This document shows, piece by piece, positions 1-8,550 of a stretch of DNA of 38,213 nucleotides (positions are counted from its first letter, which is position 1; the number at the start of each line of letters is the position of its first letter). This DNA comes from a virus: positions 1-38,213 of IMG/VR virus record IMGVR_UViG_3300032294_001825. One strand, 5' to 3'. The translations under genes and the position numbers were made by a program. The notes beneath the pieces are model-generated. The model was not told the origin of the DNA, did not search any database, and was given only the letters and a program-made list of their open reading frames with translations.

Positions 1-3000
1 AAAGCAATTGCTCTAGTCAATTCCTTATCTTTACTTGAGAATACAATATGGCTCATCATTTTTCCAGCCTTTGTTTTATAGGGAGTAAAGTTGACTACCA
101 TAAACTCATCTTCTTCTAAATCGTATTCTTTTCTATATAAGTAATCTACAAAAAGGTCTGCTGCATTAGGGTCAATATCTTTTACATTTATATACCTAGC
201 AATACGGTTATCTCCTACCAAGATAAAGTACATCTGGTTTGGTTCAATCTGAGTATCTTCATGGTGAAACAGACCAATTGTTCCAGTCTCATCTACCAAT
301 TCAACTCTAGCCCAACCAGTTCCACGCTTAATACTTTTAACCATACCAAACATAACGAATGAACCTAGATCGTCAAAGTCTTCAATTGGTCTAGCCTGAG
401 CTTTAATTCTTGGTGGTATGCCTGCCAAGTTAAACGTTGGTATACCAAGATACTCATAGTAGTTATCTTTTTCGTTACCGCTTCTAGCATTGTCTGTAAA
501 TGCAGCACCGCCAATTTGATTAAGAGCATCAACAGCCCTACTATTGATTCCGCTGCCTTTTTTAGAAGCCTTCTCAATAAAGTCTGCATAATCTTTAAAT
601 GGTCTTTTTTCAATAATCTTATTGGCAATGTTATCTGAAATGTATTTAATTTCAGCCAGACCAAATCTAATACCGTCTCCTTGTAATGAGAAGTAAATGT
701 CAGACTCATTAACATGAGGAAGCATAATACGCAAGCCTAGACGTTTTGCTTCGATTAAGTATTCTGTTCTGGCGTCCTTGTCATTTTCATTCTTAAGAAT
801 TGAAAACATGAACTCAAGAGGGTAATAAGTTTTAAGCCAAGCCGTATAGTAAGAGAGCATAGAATAAGCAACGGCATGAGAACGATTAAAAGAATAACCT
901 GCGTGAGCTTCAAAGTCATGCCAAAGCTGCTCCGCTTTCTTTTGAGAAATGTGTTTTGAAGCCCCAGTAATAAACTGATCCTTGAATTGATCGAATTCTT
1001 TTGCATCTTTCTTTTTACCGATAATCTTGCGAACCTTGTCCGCTTCAGACCACGACATTCCTCCTAAGTGAACACAGGCCTGCATAACCTGCTCTTGATA
1101 AATAATAACACCGTATGTGTTTTCTGTAAAAGGCTTAAGAATAGTATGCGTATATTCTACAGCCTCACGACCATGCTTACGATTAATGTAGGCTGCACCA
1201 ACAGTATTCATCGCACCTGGACGAACTAAAGCATTAGATGCTGCTAAGTCTTCAAACTTGTCAACACCCATCTTCATGAGCAGATTTGTATAAGGGGTTG
1301 CTTCCGCTTGAAACACACCCTTTGTATATCCTTCGCTTAACATCTGGTAAACCTTTGGGTCATCCAATGGCAGTTCAGACAGATTAACAGTCTTATTGTG
1401 TCTAGTCTTAATTGATTCTAGTGTATCTGAGATAACAGATAAAGTCTTAAGACCTAAAGCATCTAGCTTAATAAGACCAATGTCTGCTACAGTATCCATA
1501 TCATAAGCAACAACTGGAATACGTCCAGATACTTTATCTTGAGCATCTTCACGAGATTCCACTGGAGCATATTTTCTAAGATCATCTTTAGCTACTACAA
1601 CACCAGCAGCATGCACTCCAACAGAACGAATACGTCCACGCAATCTATCTGCAAGCCAAACTACTTCTGGATATTTATTTCTAAATTCTTTTGTGTTAGG
1701 CGAACTTAAGAAGTCTTCAAAGGTATCAATCTGCTTTGTTGCACGATTAACTTCTTGAAGTGGAACCATAAATACACGAGCAGCATCACGGATCACTCCT
1801 TTATCTTTAAAATAAGTATAGGTTGAGATAGAGGCAACGTGCTTAAACTTCTTCTTTAAATATTCCTTTACCTCTTTACGGCGGCGATCTTCAAAGTCTG
1901 TATCAATATCTGGGAAGTCATTACGTTCTGGATTAATAAATCGGAAGAATAGCAGGTCATATTTAATTGGATCTACATCTGTAATACCCAAGGCATAACA
2001 GACTAAAGATCCTGCTGCTGAACCACGGCCTGGGCCAACACGAATTCCAGTTTCTTTAGCCCAGTTAATCATATCTCCGACCACCAAGAAGTATGAGGCA
2101 AAATTCTTAGAAGCAATTACTGATAGCTCTTCGTCTAGCCTGTCTCTATAAATTGGGTCTGAAGCCTTCTGAAGCCTCTCTAAGCCCTTTTCAGCTAGCT
2201 CCCGTAGTCTTTCATCGGCATCCGTCTTTGGGACTGGCAGAAGGTCTAGACCTTGGTTAAAGTCATAGTCCTCAACCTTGTCAGCAATTTCCATTGTATT
2301 ATCAAATATATCTGTTCGATTAATTAAAGCCTTCTTGAAGTCAGCCTCAATTTCTTCACGACTTTGAATAAATAGATTATACTCTTCAAATGAGATACGG
2401 CGGTCAGGATATAGGTAATTAAATCTAGCCATCATGTCCTTCATATTTCTGGACATGTCAAAGTCTGCATCCTTATCAAACTTAGGAGATGTAGACAAGA
2501 TAAGCAATGCCTCTTCTAAGATACGATCATCTTCTTTAGCAAAGTGTGCATCTCCAGTAGCAACTGGCTTAATCTTTAATTCGTCCGCCAACTCAAGCAG
2601 CTTTGCATTTATTTCTGGCGGGTTATGAGATTGGACCTCAATATAAAAGTCTTTACCAAAAGTCTGCTTAAAATCTTTGAGTATAAGTTTTGCTTCTGAG
2701 AATTCCTGGCGTTCAATAGCCTTACTAATAAGTCCGTTAAGGCATCCAGAAAGAACGATAATACCTTCTGCATATTCTTTTAGCACCTCTCTATCAATAC
2801 GTGGCTTATGATAAAAGCCTTCGTTCCATGCTAGCTCCTGAAGAATATTAATATTCTCAAGACCCTTTTTATTTTTAGCCAACAATATAATGTGGTTATA
2901 AGCCTGAATTGATTTATCTGTTTTAGAAGATCTATCAAATCTGTCTGTAGGTGAGATATAAGCCTCTACGCCAAGGATTGGCTTTATACCCAATTCTTTA

Positions 3001-3161
3001 GCAGCAATCTGCATATCACGATGAGAAGATAAGGTTCCATGATCTGTAATTGCAATTGCTGTTTGTCCAGCATCTAGCGCAGCCTGACATAACTCTTTAG
3101 GAGAGTTTAGTCCATCCATTAAACTATAGTAGCTGTGAACGTGAAGGTGTGTGAAGCTCAT
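1..3161 (-). CDS. dnaE: DNA polymerase III alpha subunit (DnaE-type), 3' end beyond window
   Basis: This is the replicative DNA polymerase catalytic subunit, of bacterial family C. About 1053 codons are open from the ATG at 3161 to the left edge, so the C-terminus is missing. The N-terminal PHP domain opens with HLHVHSYYSLMDG and keeps every metal ligand I could place: H7, H9, D16, H41, E66, H90, C140, D204 and H206. The palm has VGPGRGSAAGS, then PDIDTDF with D420 and D422, and the third catalytic Asp is in LIKLDALGLKTL (D567). A helix-hairpin-helix region and an OB-fold-like segment follow near the window edge. The start overlaps the stop of the upstream gene (TAATG). No separate epsilon exonuclease is visible, and the intact PHP suggests built-in proofreading, as in mycobacterial DnaE1. 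The beta-clamp-binding tail cannot be seen. Confidence 0.96.
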   Translation of the reverse strand, partial: MSFTHLHVHSYYSLMDGLNSPKELCQAALDAGQTAIAITDHGTLSSHRDMQIAAKELGIKPILGVEAYISPTDRFDRSSKTDKSIQAYNHIILLAKNKKGLENINILQELAWNEGFYHKPRIDREVLKEYAEGIIVLSGCLNGLISKAIERQEFSEAKLILKDFKQTFGKDFYIEVQSHNPPEINAKLLELADELKIKPVATGDAHFAKEDDRILEEALLILSTSPKFDKDADFDMSRNMKDMMARFNYLYPDRRISFEEYNLFIQSREEIEADFKKALINRTDIFDNTMEIADKVEDYDFNQGLDLLPVPKTDADERLRELAEKGLERLQKASDPIYRDRLDEELSVIASKNFASYFLVVGDMINWAKETGIRVGPGRGSAAGSLVCYALGITDVDPIKYDLLFFRFINPERNDFPDIDTDFEDRRRKEVKEYLKKKFKHVASISTYTYFKDKGVIRDAARVFMVPLQEVNRATKQIDTFEDFLSSPNTKEFRNKYPEVVWLADRLRGRIRSVGVHAAGVVVAKDDLRKYAPVESREDAQDKVSGRIPVVAYDMDTVADIGLIKLDALGLKTLSVISDTLESIKTRHNKTVNLSELPLDDPKVYQMLSEGYTKGVFQAEATPYTNLLMKMGVDKFEDLAASNALVRPGAMNTVGAAYINRKHGREAVEYTHTILKPFTENTYGVIIYQEQVMQACVHLGGMSWSEADKVRKIIGKKKDAKEFDQFKDQFITGASKHISQKKAEQLWHDFEAHAGYSFNRSHAVAYSMLSYYTAWLKTYYPLEFMFSILKNENDKDARTEYLIEAKRLGLRIMLPHVNESDIYFSLQGDGIRFGLAEIKYISDNIANKIIEKRPFKDYADFIEKASKKGSGINSRAVDALNQIGGAAFTDNARSGNEKDNYYEYLGIPTFNLAGIPPRIKAQARPIEDFDDLGSFVMFGMVKSIKRGTGWARVELVDETGTIGLFHHEDTQIEPNQMYFILVGDNRIARYINVKDIDPNAADLFVDYLYRKEYDLEEDEFMVVNFTPYKTKAGKMMSHIVFSSKDKELTRAIA

Positions 3162-3367
3162 TAATAACCGCCTAAACAAATATTTCTTGTATGATAAATC
3201 CTAGTTCTAGTTAAATCTTTTTTATTGGGTGCGTACATTGTTTCTTTACAGTTAACACATTTAAAGTGCCACTCTTTGGCAAAGAAATCATACACGTAGC
3301 CTTTGGCATTTTTATATTTATTTGCCACAAACTCCATGAATGGGTCTGGTATTTCGTATGATTTCAT
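3161..3367 (-). CDS. Small Cys/His protein, putative zinc-binding, upstream of dnaE
   Basis: A 68-residue protein of unknown function. The frame can be extended to a TTG at 3403, but that codon lies inside a terminator hairpin, so I prefer the ATG at 3367. A CxxC (C40, C43) in the middle plus H59 and C64 near the C-terminus could form one zinc site; the spacing is unusual and I cannot name a family. It has no clear Shine-Dalgarno. A promoter-like TTGACT-N17-TAGAAT ends 7 nt before the ATG, so the mRNA may be leaderless. The stop overlaps the dnaE start by one base, which suggests translational coupling. Confidence 0.7.
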   Translation of the reverse strand: MKSYEIPDPFMEFVANKYKNAKGYVYDFFAKEWHFKCVNCKETMYAPNKKDLTRTRIYHTRNICLGGY

Positions 3368-3374
3368 GTTGCTT

Positions 3375-3403
3375 ATTCTACTAAATGAAACAGGGGCAGT
3401 CAA
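3375..3403 (-). promoter_or_regulatory. Candidate promoter TTGACT-N17-TAGAAT before the zinc protein and dnaE
   Basis: The -35 TTGACT (3398-3403) and -10 TAGAAT (3375-3380) each match the sigma70 consensus at 5 of 6 positions with ideal 17-nt spacing. The -35 lies within the loop and one arm of the terminator hairpin. The predicted start point is about 3368, directly at the ATG at 3367, which implies a leaderless mRNA. Inferred from sequence only. Confidence 0.5.
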
Positions 3404-3416
3404 TAGACTGCCCCTG
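3391..3416 (-). terminator. Perfect 11-bp hairpin, likely bidirectional terminator after ssb
   Basis: The arms at 3391-3401 and 3406-3416 are perfect reverse complements (CAGGGGCAGTC and its partner) around a 4-nt loop. It sits 11 nt beyond the stop of the ssDNA-binding protein gene. The minus-strand tail (TTTCATTT) is moderately U-rich and the plus-strand side has TTTTT, so it may work in both directions. Confidence 0.75.
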
Positions 3417-3426
3417 ATCTTTTTAG

Positions 3427-4104
3427 TTACCAGTCTAGGCTGCTACCTGTTGATGCAGCAGATGACTCTTCGCTATGTCCGCTTTCCCCTGCAAAGAAAG
3501 CTTCTTGCTCTGTGTAAGGCAAGTCTCGTACAGCGGTGGTTTCTAGGTCATACAGTTCCAAAGAAGATGAGTCGAAAGGGGTCTCATCTTTAGCTAGTGG
3601 AATAATCGTATAACTTGTGTCAGTTTTTGTGCCTGAACGCTTAATACGCCACATGAGATTTGTAATTGATCCCATTTCTCCAGCGTATTCAATTAGGGTT
3701 GGGGTGATTGTTTTTCCGCTTGAACCCTGTGAAAGAATTGCAACATAAGGATCTTCTTTGCCATCATCAATAAGTACATTGATATAAAGTCGTGAACGAC
3801 CCTTCCATCCCGCCTTATAATCCTTGCGATGTTGTTCGCAACCGTAGCATTTGCCTTGGTCTTCCATTGAACACAAAGCTTTACGCTTGTAGTCTTTTGG
3901 ATTTGTGTGCTCAACGGCAATAAAGCCTAAGCCATTTTTTGCATCATATGTTGGTGAGTCTGGATCTAGCTCCTGAAGAAAACGAATCTTAACGCTTTCT
4001 GCATCTTCCAGCTTGGCCCAACGAGCCTTTGTTCCGTCGCCTTCTGAGTAAGTAGGCTTGTCCATTACTTGATTAAGTCCCTTAAGACCTTTTACGATAC
4101 CCAT
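3427..4104 (-). CDS. T4 gp32-like single-stranded DNA-binding protein
   Basis: A 225-residue protein that should coat ssDNA at the replication fork. Its zinc-site spacing H66-x11-C78-x7-C86-x2-C89 closely resembles that of T4 gp32 (His-x12-Cys-x9-Cys-x2-Cys). The C-terminus is rich in Glu and Ser and ends in SLDW, like the acidic tails through which SSBs recruit partners. The start is supported by a strong AAGGAG 7 nt before the ATG. It lies between primase and polymerase genes, as expected for a replisome component, and is followed by a strong terminator, which fits a highly expressed gene. The assignment rests on the zinc motif, tail and context rather than on overall similarity that I can compute. 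Confidence 0.85.
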   Translation of the reverse strand: MGIVKGLKGLNQVMDKPTYSEGDGTKARWAKLEDAESVKIRFLQELDPDSPTYDAKNGLGFIAVEHTNPKDYKRKALCSMEDQGKCYGCEQHRKDYKAGWKGRSRLYINVLIDDGKEDPYVAILSQGSSGKTITPTLIEYAGEMGSITNLMWRIKRSGTKTDTSYTIIPLAKDETPFDSSSLELYDLETTAVRDLPYTEQEAFFAGESGHSEESSAASTGSSLDW

Positions 4105-4158
4105 TTATATCTCCTTAGTTATAGTTGATGGTATAGATCCATCTGTATTACTATTATA

Positions 4159-5157
4159 TCATTGATTCCAAGATCTGTATTCTATGTCGGATACAGCATT
4201 TTTAATACAAGACTTTATTTCTTCATCAGTCATATCGCCTGCATCTTTTGCATCATGTGGATATATCTTACCATAAGAATAAGAAGCCCACAAGATATCT
4301 TTATTACGAAGTTTAGTGGCTATGCTCATACCTAGTTCTCTGCCAGCTAAATCCGCATCTGTCATAATTGTAATTCTATTAAAATATCTATTTAATAATT
4401 TATGTTGCTCTGTTGATAGGAATCCACCTAGCGTAGCAACTACATTTGGAAATCCTGCCTGATGTATTCTAATAGCATCAAAGCTGGATTCTACCACGAT
4501 AACGTGGTCTCCTATCTTCTTAGCTCTATGAACATTAAAAAATGTTTTGCTCTTTGGCAGGTTAGTGCTATTCTTAAAAGACTTACCTTCAATTGATCTT
4601 CCAACAATTCCTATTGGAATTCCGTCTGGGCTATGAACTGGAACTGTTACCATGCTCATATTTGCAGAATACCCAAGACCAAAATGTTCTGCTGAATCTA
4701 AATTGATTCCTCTGGACTGAAAGTACTTCTTGGCATTATCATTTTCTAATAAACCGACATGCAGTTTATTTAATGTATCCTGGGAGAATTCTTCAAAGTC
4801 TGGCTTGTCGTCCATTGCTTCTGATAAAAGCTCATCAAAGTTTTCTAATGCCTCTGATTCTTTAGATAGGATAAAACGCAAAACTTCGTATTCATTCTTG
4901 TGTGTTGTTCTACGGACTAATTCTGTTAGTGTGCCAGCCTCACCACATGATGGGTTAAAGCATATGAACGCACCCTTCTCACGACTAACGCTAAAGCTTG
5001 ACGTATGTCTATTAGAATGAAATGGACAGTAGCATAGGAAATCATTATTAGTTTCGCCAACGATCTCTAGGCCAATCTCTTTTAAGATCGACTTAATGTG
5101 GGCTGGGGTGTAATGCGTGGAATCAACTTCCCTTGTGTTGTACCCTCGAATTGCCAT
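4159..5157 (-). CDS. DnaG-type DNA primase
   Basis: A 332-residue primase that makes RNA primers for lagging-strand synthesis. The N-terminal zinc-binding domain has CPFH (C44, H47) and a second pair at C66 and C71. The Toprim catalytic core shows the acidic motif VVESSFDAIRIHQAG (E223) and IMTDADLAGRELG (D267, D269). It is shorter than bacterial DnaG because it lacks the long C-terminal helicase-binding domain, as in many phage primases. The frame extends to 5208, but the ATG at 5157 has an AGGAAAGAAGAAGG Shine-Dalgarno and begins just before the conserved zinc domain, so I chose it. The gene overlaps the 3' end of the preceding small gene by 76 nt. Confidence 0.93.
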   Translation of the reverse strand: MAIRGYNTREVDSTHYTPAHIKSILKEIGLEIVGETNNDFLCYCPFHSNRHTSSFSVSREKGAFICFNPSCGEAGTLTELVRRTTHKNEYEVLRFILSKESEALENFDELLSEAMDDKPDFEEFSQDTLNKLHVGLLENDNAKKYFQSRGINLDSAEHFGLGYSANMSMVTVPVHSPDGIPIGIVGRSIEGKSFKNSTNLPKSKTFFNVHRAKKIGDHVIVVESSFDAIRIHQAGFPNVVATLGGFLSTEQHKLLNRYFNRITIMTDADLAGRELGMSIATKLRNKDILWASYSYGKIYPHDAKDAGDMTDEEIKSCIKNAVSDIEYRSWNQ

Positions 5158-5384
5158 GCCTTCTTCTTTCCTATATATACTCCATAGAGTGTCATTAAAA
5201 ACACCCATGTCTCACCACTGAATTCTACCGAAAAGTTTGGGTCTAAGTCAAGTACCCTGACGTAGCCTTTACCCCTCATGTCCTGTGTGAGCAAGCTTTC
5301 ATACTGTGCTCTAACTCTGATCATATCTGAATCATCTTTAAACTGAACACGTACTTGAAATCTTTTTATATTCTTATGATTCAT
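5082..5384 (-). CDS. Conserved-looking small protein between helicase and primase, unknown function
   Basis: A 100-residue protein I do not recognise. The frame is open to 5495, but the ATG at 5384 overlaps the helicase stop by only 11 nt and is the natural start. The first half looks like alternating beta strands (KRFQVRVQFKD, YVRVLDLDPNFSVEF). The second half has an aromatic stretch, WVFLMTLYGVYIGKKKAW, then a basic Pro-rich tail. The last 25 codons overlap the primase gene in another frame. Its position between helicase and primase suggests a role in the replisome, perhaps bridging the two, but nothing in the sequence proves this. Confidence 0.7.
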   Translation of the reverse strand: MNHKNIKRFQVRVQFKDDSDMIRVRAQYESLLTQDMRGKGYVRVLDLDPNFSVEFSGETWVFLMTLYGVYIGKKKAWQFEGTTQGKLIPRITPQPTLSRS

Positions 5385-6615
5385 TCTTCTGGAATGGGTT
5401 TTCGTAAATCTCCTTGACGATACCACGATTGATATCCCAGTCCAAGTACATTCCAAATTCTTGCCCGTGTCTATTCTTTCTAGAAACAACTTCAATCATT
5501 TGTGTACCTGTATATTTATGAATAGCAATAGCCATATCTGCATCGTACTCAATAGCCTTAGACCATGCAACCTGAGAAAGCATAGGAGGATTATCTTGAT
5601 CTGAAACATCATCCATTGTTGCAGCAGTAATATCGATTACTGGAATATTATTAGTCATTGCCAACATCTTGAATTCACGAGAGATATTCATATTACGTTC
5701 TGTAGCACCCATACTCTTTTTATTATCTGAGAATAGCTGGTGGTAGTCCAAGATAACTAGGTCAGGCTTATGCTGATCTATTTTGCCTTGAATAGTTGCA
5801 GGAGTAACTTCAGCCATACCTTCATTAGATACTAGAACAAAACCGTTTTTGTTTTCGAACTTCTTCTTAGACCATGTTTTAAAGTCATCAATACTGATAT
5901 CGCCAGTTGACAAATCGCTAGCCTTAAATAAACCAGAGCCAAGCATGGTATAGATTCTGTCACGCATATTTTCTGGTGACATTTCAAGAGATACAATCAT
6001 TGGCTTGAAGCCCTGCTCCCATGCCTTACAAGCAAGATATGAAGTAAACCAAGTCTTACCTCTTCCTGGCCAACCAATAGCAACAATCAAATGTCCTGGT
6101 GCCATACCAGTTGGGTAAGCTAAATCAATTGCTTCAAATCCAGTTTTAATTCCTGGAGAACCGCCCATTTCTGCAGAACGAACTTTTGTTGCTTCAAAGT
6201 GGCGTATAGCATCTTCTGCATCTGTAACATCTAAGTCACGAACATGGCTAGTAAATTTACTAAGACTTGCTAGTTGTGCCTGCATTTCAGAGAGCACTCT
6301 AGATGCAGCATCTTCTTTAAGCATAGATCCGCTTTTGATAAGAATATTCTTAAGCCTATTAGAAAGGTATTCATTCTTTAGTTTATCTAGGTAGTAGCCA
6401 GTTTCTGCTTTTACATTTGTATCAATTTCAAAGTCTTTAAACTTCTCAAGCAGAACTCCAGCTTCTGGAACAGATTTAAACTTATAGTAATATGACTTTA
6501 AACCTTCCCATATATCTCTATGAGAGGTAAATAGCTCATCTACATTGTCTGCCAGCAGGGTGCTAATATCTTTATTCTTACATACAGCAGATATTAATGT
6601 TGCTTCTGTATTCAT
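5374..6615 (-). CDS. DnaB-type replicative helicase
   Basis: A 413-residue RecA-fold helicase that unwinds DNA ahead of the polymerase. A helical N-terminal domain (residues 1 to about 125) resembles the DnaB collar. The motor follows: Walker A GWPGRGKT at 181-188, the downstream VSLEMS strand typical of DnaB motif H1a, Walker B LVILDYHQL at 286-294, and late motifs around residues 345-385, where VVSRKNRHG would place the arginine-finger region. It is a little shorter than bacterial DnaB (about 450-470). The start overlaps the stop of the upstream gene (TAATG), so the two are probably translated together. Confidence 0.93.
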   Translation of the reverse strand: MNTEATLISAVCKNKDISTLLADNVDELFTSHRDIWEGLKSYYYKFKSVPEAGVLLEKFKDFEIDTNVKAETGYYLDKLKNEYLSNRLKNILIKSGSMLKEDAASRVLSEMQAQLASLSKFTSHVRDLDVTDAEDAIRHFEATKVRSAEMGGSPGIKTGFEAIDLAYPTGMAPGHLIVAIGWPGRGKTWFTSYLACKAWEQGFKPMIVSLEMSPENMRDRIYTMLGSGLFKASDLSTGDISIDDFKTWSKKKFENKNGFVLVSNEGMAEVTPATIQGKIDQHKPDLVILDYHQLFSDNKKSMGATERNMNISREFKMLAMTNNIPVIDITAATMDDVSDQDNPPMLSQVAWSKAIEYDADMAIAIHKYTGTQMIEVVSRKNRHGQEFGMYLDWDINRGIVKEIYENPFQKNES

Positions 6616-6935
6616 TACATCCCGCCTTCTTCAACCATCTTCTTCGTCTCTTCTAGTAATAAACGACGTCTTTCTTTATCTCTTTCAATTTCAGCTACTG
6701 CAGAATCTATTCTATCAAAATTATAGAAAAAGAACTGCAAAGGGTGTCCACCTTTAGGTAGGCTAAAGTAGTATATCAAAAGTTCTTTAGCACGATCAAG
6801 CCCTACGCTCTCAATAACATCTTGCATGGCCCATTTCTCACGAAACTTATTAAGCTGTGGAACCTTGCCATATTTTTCTTTATACAGAGACTGATAAAGT
6901 GTCATTAAGATATAAGGTGCTTTTTCATTTGCCAC
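6615..6935 (-). CDS. Small helical protein, candidate helicase loader
   Basis: A 106-residue, mostly helical protein whose stop overlaps the DnaB-type helicase start by one base. The sequence has a central aromatic block (GGHPLQFFFYNFDRI, about residues 62-76) and a highly charged C-terminal helix (EIERDKERRRLLLEETKKM). Small helicase loaders of Gram-positive phages often sit directly before the helicase gene and are of this size, so loader is the best guess by context. No Walker motif is present, which rules out a DnaC or DnaI-type ATPase. Unrecognised by sequence, so the function is inference. Confidence 0.55.
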   Translation of the reverse strand: MANEKAPYILMTLYQSLYKEKYGKVPQLNKFREKWAMQDVIESVGLDRAKELLIYYFSLPKGGHPLQFFFYNFDRIDSAVAEIERDKERRRLLLEETKKMVEEGGM

Positions 6936-7128
6936 GCTTTAACTCTTCTTCTACTTCACGAGTTTTTTCAATAAGCTTATCTTCAACAAACTTATATACT
7001 CTTTCTGTGGCATCATTGACATGCTCACCTTGACGAACATCATCTTCAACCCCAATACCTATTTTAATGCTTTCATAGTTACCAAGGTTGCGAGTAAACG
7101 ATAGGTCTACTTTAACTTTTGTTGTCAT
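6925..7128 (-). CDS. Small hypothetical protein of the replication operon
   Basis: A 67-residue protein. The N-terminal half looks like beta strands (VKVDLSFTRNLGNYESIKIGIGVED) and the C-terminal half is a charged helix (VEDKLIEKTREVEEELKRGK). It overlaps the next gene by 11 nt, and its start overlaps the preceding stop (TAATG), so it belongs to a tightly coupled operon. I do not recognise a family. The strand-then-helix pattern could mean a small adaptor. Confidence 0.65.
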   Translation of the reverse strand: MTTKVKVDLSFTRNLGNYESIKIGIGVEDDVRQGEHVNDATERVYKFVEDKLIEKTREVEEELKRGK

Positions 7129-7613
7129 TATTCCGCCTTCCAGACTGGGACAAACTTTCCTTCATTGGTCTTAGTATACAATATAACATTGCGTTTGAGA
7201 AGAGCCTGCAATTCTACCTTGCTAGGCAATTCTTTAGAATGTCCAGCATCTAATATAAATTGATGTAAATCCAATACATCAGACTCACTAAACATATACT
7301 TAGACCAATTTTTATGATCAGGATTACTTATTGGGTAAACCTTTTGAGGGGCTTTTATTTTACCTTCAAGAATATAATCTTCAATCGTAACTTTGTGCTT
7401 ACCCAAGATCAAGCTGACCTGAGTCATACTATATGCATTTTGCATATACTTCTCAACCTGAGCATAGGAGTATAATACTCTTTTACGGTCAGGATAGCAC
7501 CAAGCAATCAATTCATCTTTTGATCTATGAGCTTTAAGAACCTTATGGATCTTATCATTCAAGAAGAAATAGAGAAATCTTTTGCGTACTGATTTTCTTT
7601 TTTGTCTAGCCAT
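7128..7613 (-). CDS. HTH-like DNA-binding protein in the replication operon
   Basis: A 161-residue protein with a very basic N-terminus (RQKRKSVRKR). A central segment, MTQVSLILGKHKVTIEDYILEGKIKAP (about residues 63-90), looks like a MerR or excisionase-type helix-turn-helix, in which the protein recognises a site and a wing follows; the YMFSESDVLDLHQFI stretch continues that pattern. It may be a transcription factor or an origin-binding protein, and its place upstream of the helicase gene makes origin recognition attractive. The start has a short AGG Shine-Dalgarno and lies 55 nt inside the preceding gene. Confidence 0.65.
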   Translation of the reverse strand: MARQKRKSVRKRFLYFFLNDKIHKVLKAHRSKDELIAWCYPDRKRVLYSYAQVEKYMQNAYSMTQVSLILGKHKVTIEDYILEGKIKAPQKVYPISNPDHKNWSKYMFSESDVLDLHQFILDAGHSKELPSKVELQALLKRNVILYTKTNEGKFVPVWKAE

Positions 7614-7747
7614 CTACCTAGTGGGTTCGTTTCTTTATTAATCATCCAGCGTTTTCCGCATAGGATACAGAATAGTTCAGCATGAAGCTTCTGTGAAAAT
7701 ACTCTATCGATGAATACTCTTCCACCGCATTTCTTACATTTTATCAT
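7559..7747 (-). CDS. Small zinc-ribbon protein
   Basis: A 62-residue protein with two CxxC knuckles (C4/C7 and C27/C30), a classic zinc-ribbon arrangement, followed by a polar tail. Such ribbons bind nucleic acid or protein partners, and the target here is unknown. The start overlaps the stop of the metallophosphoesterase (TAATG). The 3' end overlaps the following HTH-like gene by 55 nt in another frame. Confidence 0.75.
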   Translation of the reverse strand: MIKCKKCGGRVFIDRVFSQKLHAELFCILCGKRWMINKETNPLGRWLDKKENQYAKDFSISS

Positions 7748-8550
7748 TATAGGCTAAACATCTTTCCATCAACTACACAGCTATAATTAGGAGACACATG
7801 AATCATTTGAACATGTGGATACTCTCCATTTTCAATATGTGCAATGGCAAACCCTTTTTGCCAATCATGATGCTGAGTATACTTCATACCTGGCCCCTTT
7901 TCATCACACATGTGACCTATTTCATAACCACGAAGAGTTTCCCCCTCACCATTATTTCTAAGCTCATATGTTACCATATGTGAAGCAATTCTGTGCGAGT
8001 GTCCTCTAATTAAAGACACCTGCATATCTTCCATATCTTTTCTTACAGAACCTGTTGCTGCAATTGAAATTCCATGGTGAACGTGTATGTCTCCGAAGCG
8101 GCGTTTAGGAAGTGAGTCATAATAAATATATTCATACCCTAATGAGTCAAGTGACCAGAGTGATTCTGGAGTAACATCTTTAGCATAGTCTGGAAGCTTC
8201 TTATCAATGTAATCAAAAATACGAATATCATGATTACCTAATGCTGAAAACAATTGTGCATCTGGAAGCATTTCTCGTGTCTTTGCATAAAAATCTCTTG
8301 CGCCCTTAGCCTCATGTCTCATCATCGGAACAATTAAATCACGACTATCATCTTTATGAAGCTGAAGAAATTCTGCTGAACGACCCTCTGTATATTTACT
8401 ATAACATGCCTGATCATCTGTATCGCCGAGATAATCAACCACGTCTGGCTTAAACCATTTCATAACCTTAAACCACAGTGCAATCATTTTATCATCCTGA
8501 TAAGGGAACTGCTGATCGGATGATAGCATCCACTTTAAATCATTACTCAT
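7747..8550 (-). CDS. Calcineurin-like metallophosphoesterase
   Basis: A 267-residue phosphoesterase with the ordered metal-binding motifs of the family: SSDQQ (D12, Q14), LGDTDD (D43), LGNHD (N106, H107), HVHHG (H156, H158) and RGHSH (H184, H186). The DxQ in place of the usual DxH at the first motif is a common variant. The substrate cannot be read from the sequence; a nuclease or nucleotide phosphatase in phage DNA metabolism would fit its place as first gene of the replication module. The start has AAAGGT 7 nt upstream of the ATG. A terminator lies directly upstream, so it probably needs readthrough or its own promoter. Confidence 0.9.
   Translation of the reverse strand: MSNDLKWMLSSDQQFPYQDDKMIALWFKVMKWFKPDVVDYLGDTDDQACYSKYTEGRSAEFLQLHKDDSRDLIVPMMRHEAKGARDFYAKTREMLPDAQLFSALGNHDIRIFDYIDKKLPDYAKDVTPESLWSLDSLGYEYIYYDSLPKRRFGDIHVHHGISIAATGSVRKDMEDMQVSLIRGHSHRIASHMVTYELRNNGEGETLRGYEIGHMCDEKGPGMKYTQHHDWQKGFAIAHIENGEYPHVQMIHVSPNYSCVVDGKMFSL

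Noticed and set aside
3368-3403. TTG start at 3403 for the zinc-binding protein
   Set aside because: The codon lies in the terminator loop and the added 12 residues look random; ATG 3367 fits better.
4105-4158. Promoter for the ssDNA-binding protein gene (TATAAT near 4152)
   Set aside because: A perfect -10 is present, but no -35 better than chance was found and the gene is probably read through from the primase operon.
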